Shown: positions 34,055-44,978, counted from the first letter of the stretch. The stretch is 64,000 nucleotides of DNA from Lasiosphaeria ovina (GCA_033439765.1 JAULSN010000008.1:1-64000); one strand, 5' to 3'. Numbers and translations: made by a program. The notes: generated by a model not told the origin, from the letters alone.

Positions 34055-35409
34055 TTAACGAGTCCCACTAGTCCACGTCGACCCAGTCATTGTAACAAGA
34101 TCCGTTCTTGGCCTGTTGTAATAAACTCGTTTGGAAGACGCCGCGGTCTCCACCAGCGGTCTTCTAGATCTGTTTTGGCTTGGCCGATGGCGTCTCTGCG
34201 AAGGCTTCACACTGCGCACCAACATTCTCAGCATAGGAACAGAAGCCGCCATGATAGTCACGGCAGCCTCCGCGCTACCCCATATGACCAATGTCACACC
34301 GTCGTCTGCTATAGCGTCAGTTTCTGGGGCTGTTCAAAGTCATTCTGACTGGGTCTAATTGGGGAGTTCTTACGTGGAAAGTCTCGCCCACCCAACTCTG
34401 GGAGTGACGAGCACTTAATGAATGCCGAAGCAGCAGCGCTTTGAGCATGTCAGAAGAGAGACCAAGTATAGCGGACCAAGACGGCACGGGATCACGTGGG
34501 GGGACTCTTACAAAACTCCCATACTCATCGCCAAAGCAACGCCAAACTTCTCCTTGGTCTGCATTTGAAGCCCCATGATAATCTTCCAAGGGATTATTGC
34601 AAGAACCAGGTCCAGAATTCCCGAGTATGCTGGCATCTCCACGTTAGCCGTCTCCTGTTCGTTCAAGCCTGAACCCTGCCACCCAAATGCGACTTACCAC
34701 TCGTGAAGATGCCATATGTGATGATGACGTTAGGGCCCCAGCAAGTCCCCTTCGTGAATGGATGCCAGGCCTTTTCAACCGGTGTGCAGCCAACCCAGAA
34801 TAGCATAGCCGAAACACCAAACAATAGATTCATGGACACTATGGCAAACCAGATGAAGATTCTCGTTTTGCCGTGAATACCATCCGATATCATGAGGAGC
34901 GTAATAGCAAAGGATGACTTGCTCCATGATTGGCTGCAAATGGCCAGCGTGACAGAAATCTGCCCAACCAGAGACATTTCGTTAATATGTTCGCGCGGTA
35001 TCTGCCACACATGCTTGCCGTATCCGAGGTCGACGGCTACATTTGTGCAGATGGCACTCCCAAGCAGCGCCAGCTGTATGACACGGTCAGCCCTCTGACT
35101 TTGTCTCTTACTTCTATCGTGGCATCAGTCTTGCTGATTCTGTGATATCAAACGTACCCATGCAGCAATAGCAAAATGGTCATCCGCGTGGAGCATTCGG
35201 TGCCTGGCGAGCTTGCAGTAAATTCGCATGAGGATGAATAGCAGCGACGCAGCTACCAGTATCCAAACAGACACTCGTGTTGTTTGGCCCAGGTCGTCGT
35301 CTTGCCGGCTCGCCAGCCAGAAGGCAGGAAATCCGGTAAAATTCCTTCTGCCAGCGTCGGAGCCATTGGCGGAAATGGGAACTGGAAAGTTTGCGAAGGA
35401 CGTATTCAT
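34055..35409 (-). CDS. SAT4/PTH11-type rhodopsin-like seven-helix membrane protein
   Basis: Several exons read as an integral membrane protein. The N-terminal extracellular part (with N-x-S/T sites) is followed by VSVWILVAASLLFILMRIYCKL and ADDHFAIAAWV, the family's hallmark 'DDxxxxxA' after helix 2. Next come INEMSLVGQISVTLAICSQ, FIWFAIVSMNLLFGVSAMLFW, then VGCTPVEKAWHPFTKGTCW (the conserved Cys pair region) and AYSGILDLVLAIIPWKIIMG. After splicing, KFGVALAMSMGVLAAASAFI leads to TLVIWGSAEAAVTIMAASVP. The family includes fungal PTH11-like receptors and SAT4 proteins; its ligands are mostly unknown. Exact splice sites were not all fixed. The gene looks intact. Confidence 0.78.
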
Positions 35410-37184
35410 GATTGTTCAGTCATCGAGGACTTCGGTGTTCGCGAGGTAGAAATTGGCAGCCACCTTCGATAATATATATTGACGGCGACAAAAACTAGAA
35501 CCACGTGTTGGAGCTAGGATGTATTCCAGTTGGAAGAGAATGGTTGAAGAAAGAACCATTTTTGCCCAGGAGTGGGAGGAGCTTATGGAAGACCCGAGAC
35601 GGGGCCAGAGGTGGTGGACTCGAGGGAAAAAAGTAGCAAGCTGGGTCACGGGCTGCAACATGTCGGTAGACGTATCGGCGATCATGGTATCAGGACAAGA
35701 AATGCGCACAATGCGCATTGCGATACCGCTGTAGACTGAAAGCCGGCTGGGTAAAAGAGTTTTGCGGAGAAGCTGGCTGGTGACTGCTGCCGGGGTTAAG
35801 CCAGGGTAGTGTAGCGGTCGATCCCGCAGACCCCTGAGACACATGCAGGGTCGGACGGCACTGGCGAGCCCAGAAAATGCCTTGATACACCAAGCCCATG
35901 CGTTCGATATTCGAGAACTCGGATTCCTAAGCCCAGGCCGAGAAGGGGATTAGAGATCGCGCCAATTAGATCCATCAGCAATAAGTCTCTTGCGACGTCC
36001 GTCCGGGCGACCTGGATAGTAACACCATGACCGAACTTATTTTCATTACTTCGAGTGGCATGGACGTCGTGGCTTGCGAACTCACTGATAATGTTTATAG
36101 CCCTAATAAGAAATTAAATCCAACAGTATATCCGTGCATTGGTCAAACTATTCTCAAGCCCGGCATAGTGATTCACCAAGTCTTGGAAAGCTATTTGAAT
36201 CCATCAAGCCGAATTGTCGGTATCGGTGACGCACTGACATTTTGACACGGCGGAGATCCCCGATACGTTCAAACTCGGCCAACATTGACCCAAAGAAAAT
36301 CGTTTGTCGATCAAACATTGCCGGTGTAAAAGAGCTGGTCCGTGCCGCTTCCAAGTTTTACGGGTTTTCTGACCCGTTGATGTTGTTGTGACGACTTTGA
36401 CCGCTTCTGATTTGACTCGACTGTTTCAACACCATCAATGAAGGCACGTGCTGGCAACGGAAACCTGGAATTCCAGAAAGAGATGGCCAAGTCATCTGGC
36501 CAGACTCCATCTAATAGGCTTGTTGTCACTCTGCACCATACCAAGTAGCTTATTCTCGGAAACATGCAATAGTTAGCCCAAGGAATTAATAGTTCCTTGT
36601 CCGCCACGCTTCACCATGCAGGCAGACAACCACGAAAAAAATTAATCAAATGCATCATTCTCATTCCTATTATCCTCATTCCCGCTCCTGATCGCTGGAG
36701 GAGGTCAGGTCAGTAGCTTCTCCAACTCCCAGGTCCCGTTGTTTTGTTTGGCACCCGCCAAGCAAGCGACCATTGGCCAAACGAGAGCCGAACAGTCAAG
36801 TTGCGGGGTGCGGGGTATCTAAGACACTGGCGTCTCGCGAAATGGTGCTTTCGTCTCGAGCTTCTCCAAATCTCGGTCACTCCCTGTTTGACCTTTCCAC
36901 TTTGAGATGCGAGTTCCTCGTGGCTTGTCTTATGGCGTTGAGCCTCGGTATCAACACTGCTTCCCCTTATTCTCCAACCCATATATTTTGGCGGGGAATG
37001 AGGCAGCGGGTCGGGAAGTGTTGTGGTCGACAGATCTGCCTGTAATTGCAGCTATTTCCTTCCAACCCAAACACTTGTTTTCTTTTCATCGACATCCCTC
37101 ACGAGTGTACACAAGCTACCTAGGTATCTTTAGTGCTGAAGGAGGAGCAACAAGTGTCAAGTCCAATTATTCAAGATCAAGACC
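35410..37184. other. Intergenic or degenerate sequence; weak minus-strand coding signal at 35796-35981
   Basis: About 1.8 kb without a supported gene. A minus-strand frame at 35796-35981 reads like a hydrophobic protein piece (LIGAISNPLLGLGLGIRVLEYR), and another at 35416-35844 is open for 142 codons, but I recognise no family and the two do not join cleanly. It may be the rest of a dead membrane-protein gene. Confidence 0.35.
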
Positions 37185-39405
37185 GTACACGGCAATAGCC
37201 TCCCTCCTAGTTCCCCTCTCTATCGCCGCAGGTGCTGCCGCTAGGTCCGCCTACCTGAATGCGCGATTCTCTCTAGAGCACGATCTGCTCTTCTTTCACA
37301 TCACCGGTTCGTCCGTATTCAATATTATACGGGCCACACGAGCTGGGCAAATCAACGTCTTCTATGTCCTGGAGAAGCATGCCGTGATAAGGCCACGGCC
37401 GATCGGCCGTTCCTACTCTTCGAAGGCCAGTCGCACACCTATGCCGAAACGTATCAGAAGGTGCTACGATATGGGACTTGGCTGCGAACGCATCACGGCG
37501 TACGCGAGCAAGACATTGTGGCCCTCGACTGTCAGAACTCGGGCACGTTTGTGTTCTTGTGGTTCGCACTATGGTGTGATCTGTCTTGATCTTCCAACAC
37601 CTCGCTAACTACCATCATCAATATCGATCTGACGTCTTGTCCCTTGAACAGCAATGGAAGGCTGCCCAGCTAATGAAATCGGACGGGTTCTGTACGAAGG
37701 CCTCAGACTCGCATTCCGGAGTAAACACGATGAAAATCATATCGGGAACCTGTTGCCGTACGTCGTCATTAAGGTTGGCTTCAAGGCGAGGGTCGATGAT
37801 GGCCAGACTTGCGGTTGCAGCCATAAGCAATGTGCAAGTTGGGCTCCGTTTAGGTGGTGGTTAATGAATGCAGGTTTGGCACCAATAGCCCTGGAGTGCG
37901 ATTTCCCGACTTGGTGCGCACCGAAGACAGCTATACCGCAATGGCGATTCTCATTTACACTTCTGGGACGACGGGTTTGCCGAAACCAGCCATCGTTGCA
38001 TAGAGCAAAATCTACGTAGCAGCCATATTGTCTGGAAATGGCACGGGAGCCAAAACAAGTGACGTGGTGTACACGGGATGTCCAATCCCCCCTTTGCCCT
38101 CAAGTTCGTTCCCAGGCAGGGCTGCCAGGCTTTCTGAGACTTTTGGCGGCTGAACAGAGAAATCACCCTGGCTAAGTAGTGTATGCCACTTTATCACAGC
38201 TCTGCGTCTTGTCTTGGCGTGTGCAGTGTCCTCGTTGCCGGCACCACGGCGGCTATTGGCCGTCGTTTTTCAACCAAGACCTTTTAGTCAGAGGTGCGAG
38301 AGTCCGGGGCTACTATCATCCAGTACGTCGATGAAACCTGTCGCTACCTCACCGTTTCGCCACCAGAAATCGATCCTGTATCAGGTGAGAACCTGGATAA
38401 GAAGCATCGCGTCCGTGTCGCTATGGGAAATGGGCTTTGGCCAGATGTCTGGGATCGGTTCAAAGAGCGATTCAGAATCGACGTCAGTCCGCCTTTCTCA
38501 TTTGTCTTTGGCCGCCATCTGTACTCTCGAGTGGCTTTCTGGAGTCCCAAAAAGCTAATACATTGTAATTTTAGACAATATTTGAGTTTTACGCCGCGAC
38601 CGAAGGTGCCATCGGAACATGGAACCTGAGCCGCAACTCATTTGGAAAGGGGGCTATCGGCCTATACGGCTTATTGTCTAAGACAGTTCTGGGCATCCGT
38701 ACGGCCACTGTGCGCCTAGGCCACGAAACAGAAATTCCCTGGCGTAATCCTCAAACTGGCTTCTGTCAGCGAGTCAAGGCTGGCGAGGCGGGCGAATTCA
38801 TTGTCATGCTTCCAGAAGACGACGTCAGCAAGCGGTTCTAAGGATACTACGGAAACTTAGAGGCATCTAACTTAAAAGTCATGCGCGGCGTCTTTCGCAA
38901 AGGCGACGCATGGTTCCGGTCTGGTGATATAATGCAGTGGGATGGTGACGGCATTGTCTACTTCAGCGACCACATTGGAGATACTTTTCGGTAGAAGAGC
39001 GAAAATGTCTCGACTAGTGAAGTTGCGTAGGCGCTTGGTCTTCATCCTGCCGTCTAGGAAGCAAACGTCTACGGAGTTCAGCTGCCCCATCACGACAGCC
39101 GCGCTGGTTGTGTCGCAGTTGTACTCAGCTCGTCGATTCCCGAGAAGGATCTACTTGCAAGCCTAGCGGCACACGCCACGGGGAAGCTGCCTCGCTATGC
39201 CGTCCCCCTGTTTCTCCCTGTCGTCAAGGAAGTTGGCTTGCAAAACACGGGAACGAACAAACAGCAGAAGAATGTCCTTCGCCAAGGAAGTATTGACCCA
39301 GCCGCGGTACTAGGTTATTCACTGTTCTGGCTGAAGGATAGAACATATATGCCTTTTGGTGATAAGGAATGGAGAGAATTGAATCAGGGGGCGGTCCGAC
39401 TATGA
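37185..39405 (+). pseudogene. Fatty-acid transporter/very-long-chain acyl-CoA synthetase (FATP/FAT1 type), RIP-like relic
   Basis: Pieces in order match the FATP family: FYVLEKHA, then RPFLLFEGQSHTYAETYQKVLRYG and DIVALDCQNSGTFVFLWFALW. The AMP-binding motif is YTSGTTGLPKPAIVA. MPLYHSSASCLGVCSVLVAG, ATIIQYVDETCRYL and FYAATEGAIGTWNLS follow. The C-terminal domain has FRSGDIMQWDGDGIVYFSDH, VSTSEVA and ANVYGVQLPHHDSRAG. Six in-frame stops interrupt it: 38001-38003 and 38285-38287 (expected Trp), 38839-38841 (expected Gln in FQGYYGN), 38992-38994 (expected Trp) and 39028-39030 and 39055-39057 (expected Gln). Each can be derived from TGG, CAG or CAA by the C-to-T (or G-to-A) change in CpA context typical of repeat-induced point mutation. 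Intron structure is also partly lost. Confidence 0.88.
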
Positions 39406-39627
39406 TGTAATTCTCTGTGAAATAGGTCACGCTGAGCTTAGTGATCAAGTTTCAACATCCTCCAGAGTCCAAAATATTATGTGAGGGTATATGTATATTA
39501 ATTATGCTATGAATATTCTGGGTCTATCTTCGTACCAATTCGGAACATGGACTTCGAAATGTGTCTTCCCACATGGGAACTCCCACACTGGCATCGACTT
39601 CCCAGCACGGTCTCCGCAATCTCCGTT

Positions 39628-40273
39628 CTAGCAATAGAACTCGTCTTGGCACGGATCATCGGGCACGAGCGTCAAGGTCACGACAGAAGCTGAAGTTGTT
39701 TTTGTGCTCGATGGTTTCGGGGTGAGATAGGTGATGCGTGTTGAGATGACTGTCGGGGTTGGGCCACCGACGCTGAAAACCGTCGTCAGGGTCCTTATGA
39801 TGACCCCCGGGTCACTCGGTACGGCCGGGCTGCTGCCATCACTTGCTACACACTGCGAATACCACACACTATCGATTCACACTTGTATTAGCGTCCCCGT
39901 TGTCATTCCTTTTCAGGCGTATCTAGCTTGACTGCATTGCGTTCTCGAAAATAGATATGGGCTACTGGGTTAAGGCAAAGCATACTTATCTGGGTTGTTC
40001 TTGCAGTACGCTCCTACCGGGCACGAGGTAGGGCCTTTCCATGTTTGACCGCCGCCTGTTACCAACGTTAGCTCTGTCTCTCCAAATTAGCTCGGAATTT
40101 GTCAACTTACATTGTCCGTAAAGACTTTGAGTGGCAGATTGGGGCTGGTCCAGGGTGGGAGATGCCTGTCTCTGAGAGGTGGTGGGATTAGGGCTCGGGC
40201 GCCATCGGGTGGTCCATCTTTGTGCTTCGGCTGATGCCGCCAATAGTGGTAGGAGGAGCAATAGTTGGACCAT
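39628..40273 (-). CDS. Small secreted protein with a CBM1 cellulose-binding domain and no catalytic domain
   Basis: Three exons (introns 40056-40110 and 39869-39985) give 157 residues. The N-terminus MVQLLLLLPLLAASAEA is a signal peptide. A short Pro/Ser/Gln-rich linker leads to YGQCGGQTWKGPTSC, then GAYCKNNPDNVWYSQCV, which has the Cys spacing and aromatic positions of fungal carbohydrate-binding module family 1. After it only a Ser/Thr/Pro-rich tail remains (VIIRTLTTVFSVGGPTPTVIS, ending CQDEFYC). CBM1 modules usually hang on cellulases or related enzymes; here no catalytic domain fits in the gene, so the protein may bind cellulose or chitin on its own. CBM1-only secreted proteins are known as elicitor- or adhesion-like factors in plant-associated fungi and oomycetes. 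The nearby left gene is dead. Confidence 0.8.
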
Positions 40274-41423
40274 ATTTTGGGATACACAGTTGGAGGAATG
40301 AAAGGCTCAGTGGCTTATGGATGAAGAGATCGATTGCCCCTGAGCGGGTTGGGCCAACATATTTAAAGTCTTATCTGCGTCATATCTCATTTCACCCGGT
40401 GGTCCCGTCAACGATATCCGTCCGCAAGGGCCAAGCTGTCGGATAGTCCCAAATATCCTGGACCCAGGTTTTTCGCTCTTTCCCATATTACGTTCTTGCA
40501 ATCATCACCCGGCGCCGTCCTCTGCCAACATCCGTATGGACAGGTATATAGTAGAATCCGGACCCCGCCACGCATTCCCGTCTCTCATCCAATGTGAAGG
40601 CCAACCATCGATCCACTGATGGCTATGGGGTCTCGGACCAGAATGCCTAGGGCGAGAGTGGGTAACGCGAATCGCAGATTTGGAAGCTGGCTGGGTAGAC
40701 TTAAGATTGATGGCAGAGGCAGGGACTCTCGACTACTGGGTATCCTGCATTAATTTGTTATATTAATAGAACTGGGAACGAACGCAGTTCCCGGAGAACA
40801 GCAATACTCCCGACCTATTGTTCTCTCGCGTGGGCCCTCGCATAAACAAAGCCGCCGTCGCACAGCGTCGGATAATTTTCCTCTAATCTCCATCCCCTCA
40901 CCCTTGCTTTACTGCTGCTTTATCGCCCCGACGGGGACGAAATTTGGTTCCAGATCCGGGACAACGGTCCCTGGAGAGCCAGGGCTATTTTAAGTCCCAT
41001 ACCAAGGCCGAGCCGTGGAAGATGGATGGGGTAGGTCCGGCGTAGGTTCGAAGGCTTGCAAACAATCTCCTTGAACAACAAACATTGCTCTCTTGGATAA
41101 ATAGACGGAACGGCGGATAAAGAATTGCCAAGTGTATTCTCCACCTCAAGATGGCGGGATCAGCGGACTCGGGTCCTTTCACGATATAATTACCCAGTCC
41201 CGACAAGTGAACGTTCTGGGGCAAGGTAAAAGGCTTGGCTGCTACTCATTCGTTTACTCTACGGAGTTCCGATAGGAGTCTCGAAAAAGTAAACGAAAGG
41301 TCCAGTGCAACTCGAACCAACGTGCAGCTCAAATTACTGTAATACCAAACAAAACATGGTATGGCTAATGGCGATAGAAACGCAAAAGAAAAAGAATCAC
41401 ACCTGAGATTTACGGAGACATAT

Positions 41424-41522
41424 TCCTTGTAACAGTGTGCCGTTGCCCCAGCAGACAAAACAGATATCTATTGCCTGTACTCTGGGCAACAGCAACTATA
41501 TGGAACCAACCCCACCACAACA
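41424..41522 (+). repeat. Dispersed ~100-bp repeat, copy 1
   Basis: This stretch (beginning TTGTAACAGTGTGCCGTTGC, containing CAGCAGACAAAACAGATA and GGCAACAGCAACTATAT) is repeated at 41841-41938 in the same direction and, inverted, at 44885-44978. Differences are scattered single bases and small gaps, so the copies are diverged. No ORF or terminal inverted repeat is evident. Confidence 0.8.
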
Positions 41523-41840
41523 CACTCCCCCAAGGTTAATAGAGCTTCATAGAGCGTAGTTAACATGGAAAACTCAGATGGATCGGTTCTAGCCCTCTTG
41601 TGCACAGCATGTAGGCAAGAATCGCTCGGTAATGCTAGGTATACCTTTTTCTACATGACTATTTTTTATGGTGCCTTTGGATATGCTTTTTGATGCGTGG
41701 AACCCCGGTTTTGGTACCTTATCAGCCCTCTATGCTAGTGTATTGCATACGAAATATTACCGTAGGGATCTGGTTTGGAATTGATCTGGGTGGTTCTTGG
41801 TATGTGGGGTTGTTTTGACCGGAAACGTCAAGGCTCATGA

Positions 41841-41938
41841 CCTGTAACGATGTGCCGTTGCGCCAGCAGACAAAACAGATACCTGTTGCCTGTACTGTGG
41901 GCAACAGCAACTATATAGAACCAACCCCCACCACAACA
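41841..41938 (+). repeat. Dispersed ~100-bp repeat, copy 2
   Basis: Nearly the same as copy 1 about 415 bp to the left, in the same orientation. Shared blocks are GTGCCGTTGC, CCAGCAGACAAAACAGATA, TTGCCTGTACT and GGGCAACAGCAACTATAT, followed by GAACCAACCCC and CCACCACAACA. Confidence 0.8.
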
Positions 41939-42049
41939 TTCCTCGTGTCTTTGTGGCACAGAATAGTAATACGGCGTGGCTAATCATTATTCTACATTCA
42001 GTCGTTTACTATGGTAGATTCTAAATAGAAAATTTGGTCTAAACCTCAT

Positions 42050-42310
42050 TTATGCCCTATTACTACTGTCTTCAACCTCGTAGAATGCCTTGAATGTAAT
42101 AAACTTGTCATCATCGTCTCCCTCGGACTCGAGAACGCACTCTGCCGTTGTACCGACAAAGAAAATATATCCCTGCGGGCGGCGATAGGGGCGGAAAGGA
42201 GCGATCTGTTGTCTTGGACGAGGTCGAGTAATGGCGGCCCGTAGTGAGGTCTCGCGACGGATTGGAGGGATGTGTCCCCATCCAGAGCTGCAGTGATTTA
42301 TTGTTAGCAA
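42050..42310 (-). CDS. Possible small hypothetical protein, 86 codons
   Basis: A minus-strand frame reads [18 protein letters not shown] then [20 protein letters not shown] at its C-terminal half, which looks more protein-like than the surrounding frames. No start context, splice model or family could be confirmed. It may be the last exon of a gene whose other parts I cannot trace. Treat it as unproven. Confidence 0.22.
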   Translation of the reverse strand: MLTINHCSSGWGHIPPIRRETSLRAAITRPRPRQQIAPFRPYRRPQGYIFFVGTTAECVLESEGDDDDKFITFKAFYEVEDSSNRA

Positions 42311-42675
42311 GCAGGTCCCATGAGGTACGTTAATGGGGGCATTGTTAGCCTTGCCTCCGTATACGGCCGATCATCTTGGACGACAAAGTCGGACGAGGGC
42401 GTAGCGGCCGCGAACTTGGCTGCTGCGGATGGATGCCTGTCCGTTGTAGGAATTGACCCCGCATTAGAGTCTAATCAGAGGGATCTACATTTCGTTGTCG
42501 TCAGGGGAGTCGCTAAGAGCAGATCGTGGAGTCGCCAGAATGTCGACAAGCAGCTTGACAAGGAACCTCTTGTTCGGTCAAAAGTTGGATGGATGCTCTT
42601 GTTGAAGCTCCCAGGTACGGATACTGTCTTGTATTAGGTAAGGGAGTCCGTAGAGCCGACCCCTCGTTACGTGGC

Positions 42676-42702
42676 GGGGCAGTTTTGGGGCAGTTTTGGG
42701 GC
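42676..42702. repeat. Short tandem repeat, GGGGCAGTTTT unit
   Basis: Two 11-bp units GGGGCAGTTTT plus a partial third follow directly after one another in the intergenic stretch before SGF29. Confidence 0.75.
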
Positions 42703-43296
42703 GGCACTGCTGTGCAGCTGCAGAAGATTCCCACCTGCACGGTCCCACGCCACAGAGAGGGGGGAATGCGGCAGGCGGGGCGGAGGGTGAGGGGGAACTG
42801 CCTGCCAAATGTGCAGCCTATCACAAGCCTGTCCTCCCTCCCAATGAAATGCGTTCCAAGAAGGTTGTCGATAACAACAGCGGCTTCGAAACCCAGGAAG
42901 TTACTATATCAACAGAGCTGGAGTAATCATCCATCATTTTTGGCCCTGTAACAGGCGCTTTCGCTTGCTATATCCGCCAGCCGCTCTCGCTCTTTAGCCA
43001 TCCCTTGTTCAAATCCCCACGAGCCCGGCCACAATCCCAATATCTTGCGACCACCAGTGCAGAGGGGTCCGATCAATTGCTCAGCCCACTTCTCTTTCGG
43101 GAGAGTCGGGCCAAGGCTCGAGCCTGGCAAGGTTTGTAGTTCCTTGAGGGTTTAGATGCCCATTAGAAACGAATTGGACATAATGACTGAGAGATAGATA
43201 GACACAGACGCGGGTCTCGGAGAGGCTGCAACGCATAAGGCCCGAGGGCTTTTCAGTCAGCCGGGAATTGCGTTAAGTCCCCAGACTGCTATCGAC

Positions 43297-44649
43297 ATGT
43301 CATCGCGCAATCGAAACTCGCGCGGCCCTAATCGCAATAGTGGGAGCACCCAAGGCGAGGAAGCCCATCTCTGGAGTCAGATCAAGGACGACATCCGATC
43401 GATGGTTGAGGGCGTCAACAATAGTAACGACTCGCTGCGTGGCATCATGGCGCAGGACAACTTTATTGCCAAGAACAAGGAGGATATTGACATGGCAGCT
43501 GAGGAGCAAAAACTGGACAATCTACTTCGCGGGGGCGTCAAGGGGGCAGACATGTCGAAACAACAGATTGAGGCGCTGATTGAGCATGTCACGGTTCTCA
43601 GAGCTCTAGTGAAGGCAAGAGAGGACGCCGAAGCGCAAGCCGCCAGTGCATCAGGCCTTTCGGGTCGTGAAAGGCCAATCGGGCTGCTTTCGAGCTCTGC
43701 AAGGTCGTCGTCGGCTCGAGGGTCAAGCGTGCGTGACAAGGACCGCGACAAAGACCGGGAGCGAGAGCGTGAGCGTGAGCGCGAGCGGGAACGTGAGAAA
43801 GAGCGGGAGCGAGAACGCGAGCGTGAACGAGAGAAGGAACGCGAACGTGAACGCGAACGCGAACGGGACCGGGACCGGGAGCGCGACCGGGAGCGAGAAC
43901 GAGAACGAGAGAAAGAGAAGGAGCGTGAGCGTGATCGGGATCGGGATCGAGATCGGGAACGGGAACGGGAGCGCGAGCGTGAACGGGAGCGTGAGAAGGA
44001 GCGCGAGCGCGATCCGGTATCAGTGTACGACTTCGACGGTGCCGGCGATTCGCCAATGCCATCGCCCATCGGCAGTCATACCCGCAAGCTGGGAGGCAGC
44101 GCAGGCGCTGGAAGCGACCGTTCGGGAAACCGCGATAGCCTTCCACCGCGCGGCGGAGATCGCGATACTCCCGGGAAGAGCGACAGTGTGCCTCCCGAGT
44201 CTGCCGGCGGGCCGGGGTCTGCCACAGCCTCTCAGCGGGCGAGGGTTACGTTTTACAAGGGCCAAGATGTCGTATTCAAGCCGAAGCCAACGACCAACAC
44301 GGAAAGCACCGAGTGGATGATGGGTCATGTACAGCAGGTGTTGGAGGGCAAGTCGCGGCGCTACAAGGTGCAAGATGCCGACCCGGACTTGCCACCCGAC
44401 CAGCGCGTCGAGTACAAAACCACAGCCAGTAGCATGATTCCGATCCCGCCAGCAGGGGCCGAGCTAGCGGAACTGGACCAAGGGAAAATGGTTTTGGCAT
44501 TGTATCCTGACAGCACCACTTTCTACAAGGCAGAGGTGATGGGCATGGATCCCGCGACGCGACGGGTGAGTCTGAGGTTTGAGGGCGAGGAAAACAGCGG
44601 AACACTGCAGCTTGTAGACCGACGATATGTGGTGGAATATAGGAACTGA
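43297..44649 (+). CDS. SGF29: SAGA-associated factor 29 homologue with expanded Arg/Glu tract
   Basis: A single exon encodes 450 residues. Residues 20-115 are the N-terminal helical part (LWSQIKDDIRSMVEGVNNSN; IEHVTVLRALVKAREDAEAQ), predicted to form a coiled coil that tethers the protein to the SAGA complex. Residues about 146-239 form an Arg/Glu/Asp/Lys tract built from hexanucleotide repeats. Residues about 315-450 are the tandem Tudor domain: FYKGQDVVFKPKP, TEWMMGHVQQVLEGKSRRYKV, MVLALYPDSTTFYKAEVMG and VSLRFEGEENSGTLQLVDRRYVVEY. In the family this domain binds H3K4me2/3 and directs SAGA acetylation. The aromatic residues expected for methyl-lysine binding (Tyr and Phe in ALYPDSTTFY) are present. 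The charged tract lies between the two functional parts and is longer than I would expect. Confidence 0.94.
   Translation: MSSRNRNSRGPNRNSGSTQGEEAHLWSQIKDDIRSMVEGVNNSNDSLRGIMAQDNFIAKNKEDIDMAAEEQKLDNLLRGGVKGADMSKQQIEALIEHVTVLRALVKAREDAEAQAASASGLSGRERPIGLLSSSARSSSARGSSVRDKDRDKDREREREREREREREKEREREREREREKERERERERERDRDRERDREREREREKEKERERDRDRDRDREREREREREREREKERERDPVSVYDFDGAGDSPMPSPIGSHTRKLGGSAGAGSDRSGNRDSLPPRGGDRDTPGKSDSVPPESAGGPGSATASQRARVTFYKGQDVVFKPKPTTNTESTEWMMGHVQQVLEGKSRRYKVQDADPDLPPDQRVEYKTTASSMIPIPPAGAELAELDQGKMVLALYPDSTTFYKAEVMGMDPATRRVSLRFEGEENSGTLQLVDRRYVVEYRN
43732..44013 (+). repeat. Imperfect hexanucleotide repeat coding for (Arg-Glu)n/(Arg-Asp)n
   Basis: About 280 bp of GAGCGT/GAACGC/GACCGG-type 6-mers inside the SGF29 coding frame. 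The codons vary synonymously (CGT, CGC, CGA, CGG; GAG, GAA), so the tract is not a fresh slippage product but is kept as a charged region. On the opposite strand it creates a spurious Ser-Arg repeat frame. Confidence 0.9.
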
Positions 44650-44884
44650 GTCCATGGATTTCCTTCCGCGAATACATGTTAATACTACTAAATAAAGCCC
44701 CTATCTACGGATTTCCGTTATGGGCCCCTCTTGATCATGATCACAGCGCCCAATGGACACATTTGCGCCGGTAGCGCCAATATATTGTTGAAATTAGTTG
44801 TAGACTAGACTCATAACGCAGGCTAGAAAAGAGCCCGGTAACTGAAGCTGGACTAAGGTACTCCGTAATTAACCGTACAATATG

Positions 44885-44978
44885 CTGCGGGGTTGCGACC
44901 ATATAGCAGCTGTTGCCTAGAGAGCCAGGAAATAGATATCTGTTTTGCGCCTGCTGGTGTAACGGCACACCGTTATAC
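44885..44978 (-). repeat. Dispersed ~100-bp repeat, copy 3 (inverted)
   Basis: Read on the minus strand, this stretch matches copies 1 and 2: GTGTGCCGTTACACCAGCAG, AAAACAGATATCTATT and GGCAACAGCTGCTATATGG are visible with a few changes. It lies about 3 kb to the right and in opposite direction, on the other side of SGF29. Confidence 0.7.

Larger units (their letters stand above)
40274..43296. other. Three-kilobase gene-poor stretch with repeat copies
   Basis: Apart from two copies of a dispersed repeat and a weak minus-strand frame at 42050-42310, I see no gene here. Composition and short tandem motifs (27-bp run at 42676-42702) suggest accessory, repeat-derived DNA. It marks the change from the decayed left part to the conserved right part of the window. 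Confidence 0.45.

Noticed and set aside
43377..44069. Antisense 230-codon frame with a long Ser-Arg repeat
   Set aside because: It is the reverse strand of the Arg/Glu repeat in SGF29; there is no start context or family support apart from the repeat.
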